From contig CBDCWE010000003.1 of NCBI GenBank assembly GCA_965223355.1, positions 682,001 through 746,000 on the forward strand: DNA of 64,000 bases, in the 5' to 3' direction. Position numbers and translations under genes: made by a program. This stretch comes from Tectiglobus sp965223355. Its GTDB lineage: Bacteria; Pseudomonadota; Alphaproteobacteria; Rhizobiales; Hyphomicrobiaceae. Within the stretch, counting starts at the first letter, position 1. Each line of letters starts with the position of its first letter. Shown here in pieces: positions 63,143-64,000 of the stretch. The notes under the pieces were generated by a model. The model searched no databases, was not told where the DNA came from, and saw only the letters and a program-made list of their open reading frames with translations.

Positions 63143-64000
63143 CTATGAATCGGCCGCCAGCAGCTGTGACCGACACAGCTCGGCATAAATGCCGTTGTGT
63201 GCCAGCAACTCGCCGTGCGTGCCGGTCTCGACAAGGCAGCCGTGGTCCAATACGCAGATCATGTCGGCGTTCTGCACCGTTGACAGGCGATGCGCGATCA
63301 CCAACGTGGTGCGGTTGCGGGCGAATTTGGCCAGTGCGTCCTGCACCAGGCGTTCAGAGTGCGCATCGAGCGCGCTCGTCGCCTCATCGAGCAGCAGGAT
63401 CGGAGCACCCTTGATAATCGCCCGCGCCAGGGCCAGGCGTTGACGTTGACCACCCGATAGCCGTTGTCCGCGATCACCGATCTGCGTGTCATAGCCGTTG
63501 TCCTGGACGGCGATAAACTCGTGCGCCGCCGCCGCCTGTGCAGCGGCCGTGATCTCGTCTGCGCCCGCCCCAGGTCTTCCCAATGCGATGTTTGCGGCAA
63601 TGCTGTCATCAAACAGCGTCACGTCCTGGCTGACGATGGCAATCGCATCACGCAGGCTTGCAACCGTGACATCACGAACATCCTGGTCGTCGATCCTGAT
63701 CGCGCCGGTGTCGACATCGAACAGGCGCGGTACCAGGTTGATCAAAGTGGTCTTTCCCGCCCCTGAACGTCCAACAAGCGCCACTGTCGAACCACCTCGA
63801 ATATCGAGTGTGACGTCGTGGAGCGCTGCCGGTCTGTCATCATCACTCGCACTGCCGCGCGGATAGGAAAACGACACATTGTCGAATGAAATTCGGCCTT
63901 CGCGAACCTCAAGCGGACGTGCTTCGGCCGGGTCGACGATCTGCGCACGATCATCGATCAGCTCATAGAGGCGTTCGGTGGCGGCCAGCCCTTCATTGAG
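63143..64000 (-). CDS. Lipid A/lipid ABC exporter, MsbA-type ATPase half (runs off the window)
   Basis: The C-terminal ~286 residues of a fused permease-ATPase half-transporter; the gene starts beyond the right edge. The nucleotide-binding domain has Walker A 'VALVGRSGAGKTTLINLV', Q-loop 'AIVSQDVTLFDDSI', signature 'RLSGGQRQRLALARAI', Walker B 'ILLLDEATSALDAHSERL' and the H-loop 'LVIAHRLSTVQNAD'. With waaA and lpxK close by, transport of the lipid A core across the inner membrane is likely. No ATG at 63877 should be taken as the start. Confidence 0.92.
   Translation of the reverse strand, partial: LNEGLAATERLYELIDDRAQIVDPAEARPLEVREGRISFDNVSFSYPRGSASDDDRPAALHDVTLDIRGGSTVALVGRSGAGKTTLINLVPRLFDVDTGAIRIDDQDVRDVTVASLRDAIAIVSQDVTLFDDSIAANIALGRPGAGADEITAAAQAAAAHEFIAVQDNGYDTQIGDRGQRLSGGQRQRLALARAIIKGAPILLLDEATSALDAHSERLVQDALAKFARNRTTLVIAHRLSTVQNADMICVLDHGCLVETGTHGELLAHNGIYAELCRSQLLAADS

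Overview
The window is high-GC bacterial DNA and looks alphaproteobacterial. The main signs are a lgt-midA-pgeF group, a YbjN gene near proC, xseA-DUF2093 facing lpxK-waaA, divergent phaA/phaR polyhydroxyalkanoate genes, a PCuAC copper chaperone and GTG/TTG starts behind strong GGAG ribosome sites. An order such as Hyphomicrobiales or a relative is plausible, but I cannot fix it from sequence alone.

Layout. 1-6.6 kb: an oligopeptide-type ABC transporter operon (binding protein cut by the window edge, two permeases, two ATPases) followed by an amidohydrolase. 7-19.7 kb: a loose accessory catabolic set with a ketopantoate-reductase-like protein, a DUF3299 protein, a beta-hydroxyacid dehydrogenase, a lactonase-type metallo-hydrolase, a CMD-like protein, a D-2-hydroxyacid dehydrogenase, a ThDP enzyme, a molybdopterin oxidoreductase, a PLP dehydratase and a methylisocitrate-lyase-like enzyme. 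19.75-21.83 kb: an 11-copy tandem array of 195-bp units. 22-31.2 kb: housekeeping genes (prs, a lipoprotein, pgeF, midA, lgt, a UbiK-type protein, YbjN, proC). 31.3-38 kb: an SDR/HisD-family pair facing an aminotransferase-MFS pair, then a stress protein and a copper chaperone. 38.5-45.7 kb: a secreted unknown, a DUF985 cupin, a NYN-LOTUS protein and phaB-phaA-phaR. 45.8-51.3 kb: ChaC, an IS5-family insertion sequence beside an older transposase scrap, rsmD, rluB, tadA and a patatin-like protein. 51.4-55.1 kb: a redox/sensing module (histidine kinase, response regulator, two PepSY proteins, cytochrome b561, broken cytochrome c) bounded by an inverted 41-bp duplication. 55.2-64 kb: a haloacetate-dehalogenase-like hydrolase, purD, xseA, DUF2093, lpxK, waaA, a dual-specificity phosphatase and the end of an MsbA-type exporter.

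The most unusual feature is the short repeats between genes. At least two miniature element families, here called MITE-A (five consecutive hairpins, IS5-like ends) and MITE-B (two palindromes), sit between YTAR sites, mostly CTAG or TTAG. In many cases the left or right target is the TAG stop codon of a gene: I count ten genes ending in pyrimidine-TAG, and eight of them abut a repeat element starting at the next base. An intact IS5-family element in the window uses the same CTAG target. Coordinates and motifs were read by eye; no database search was run.
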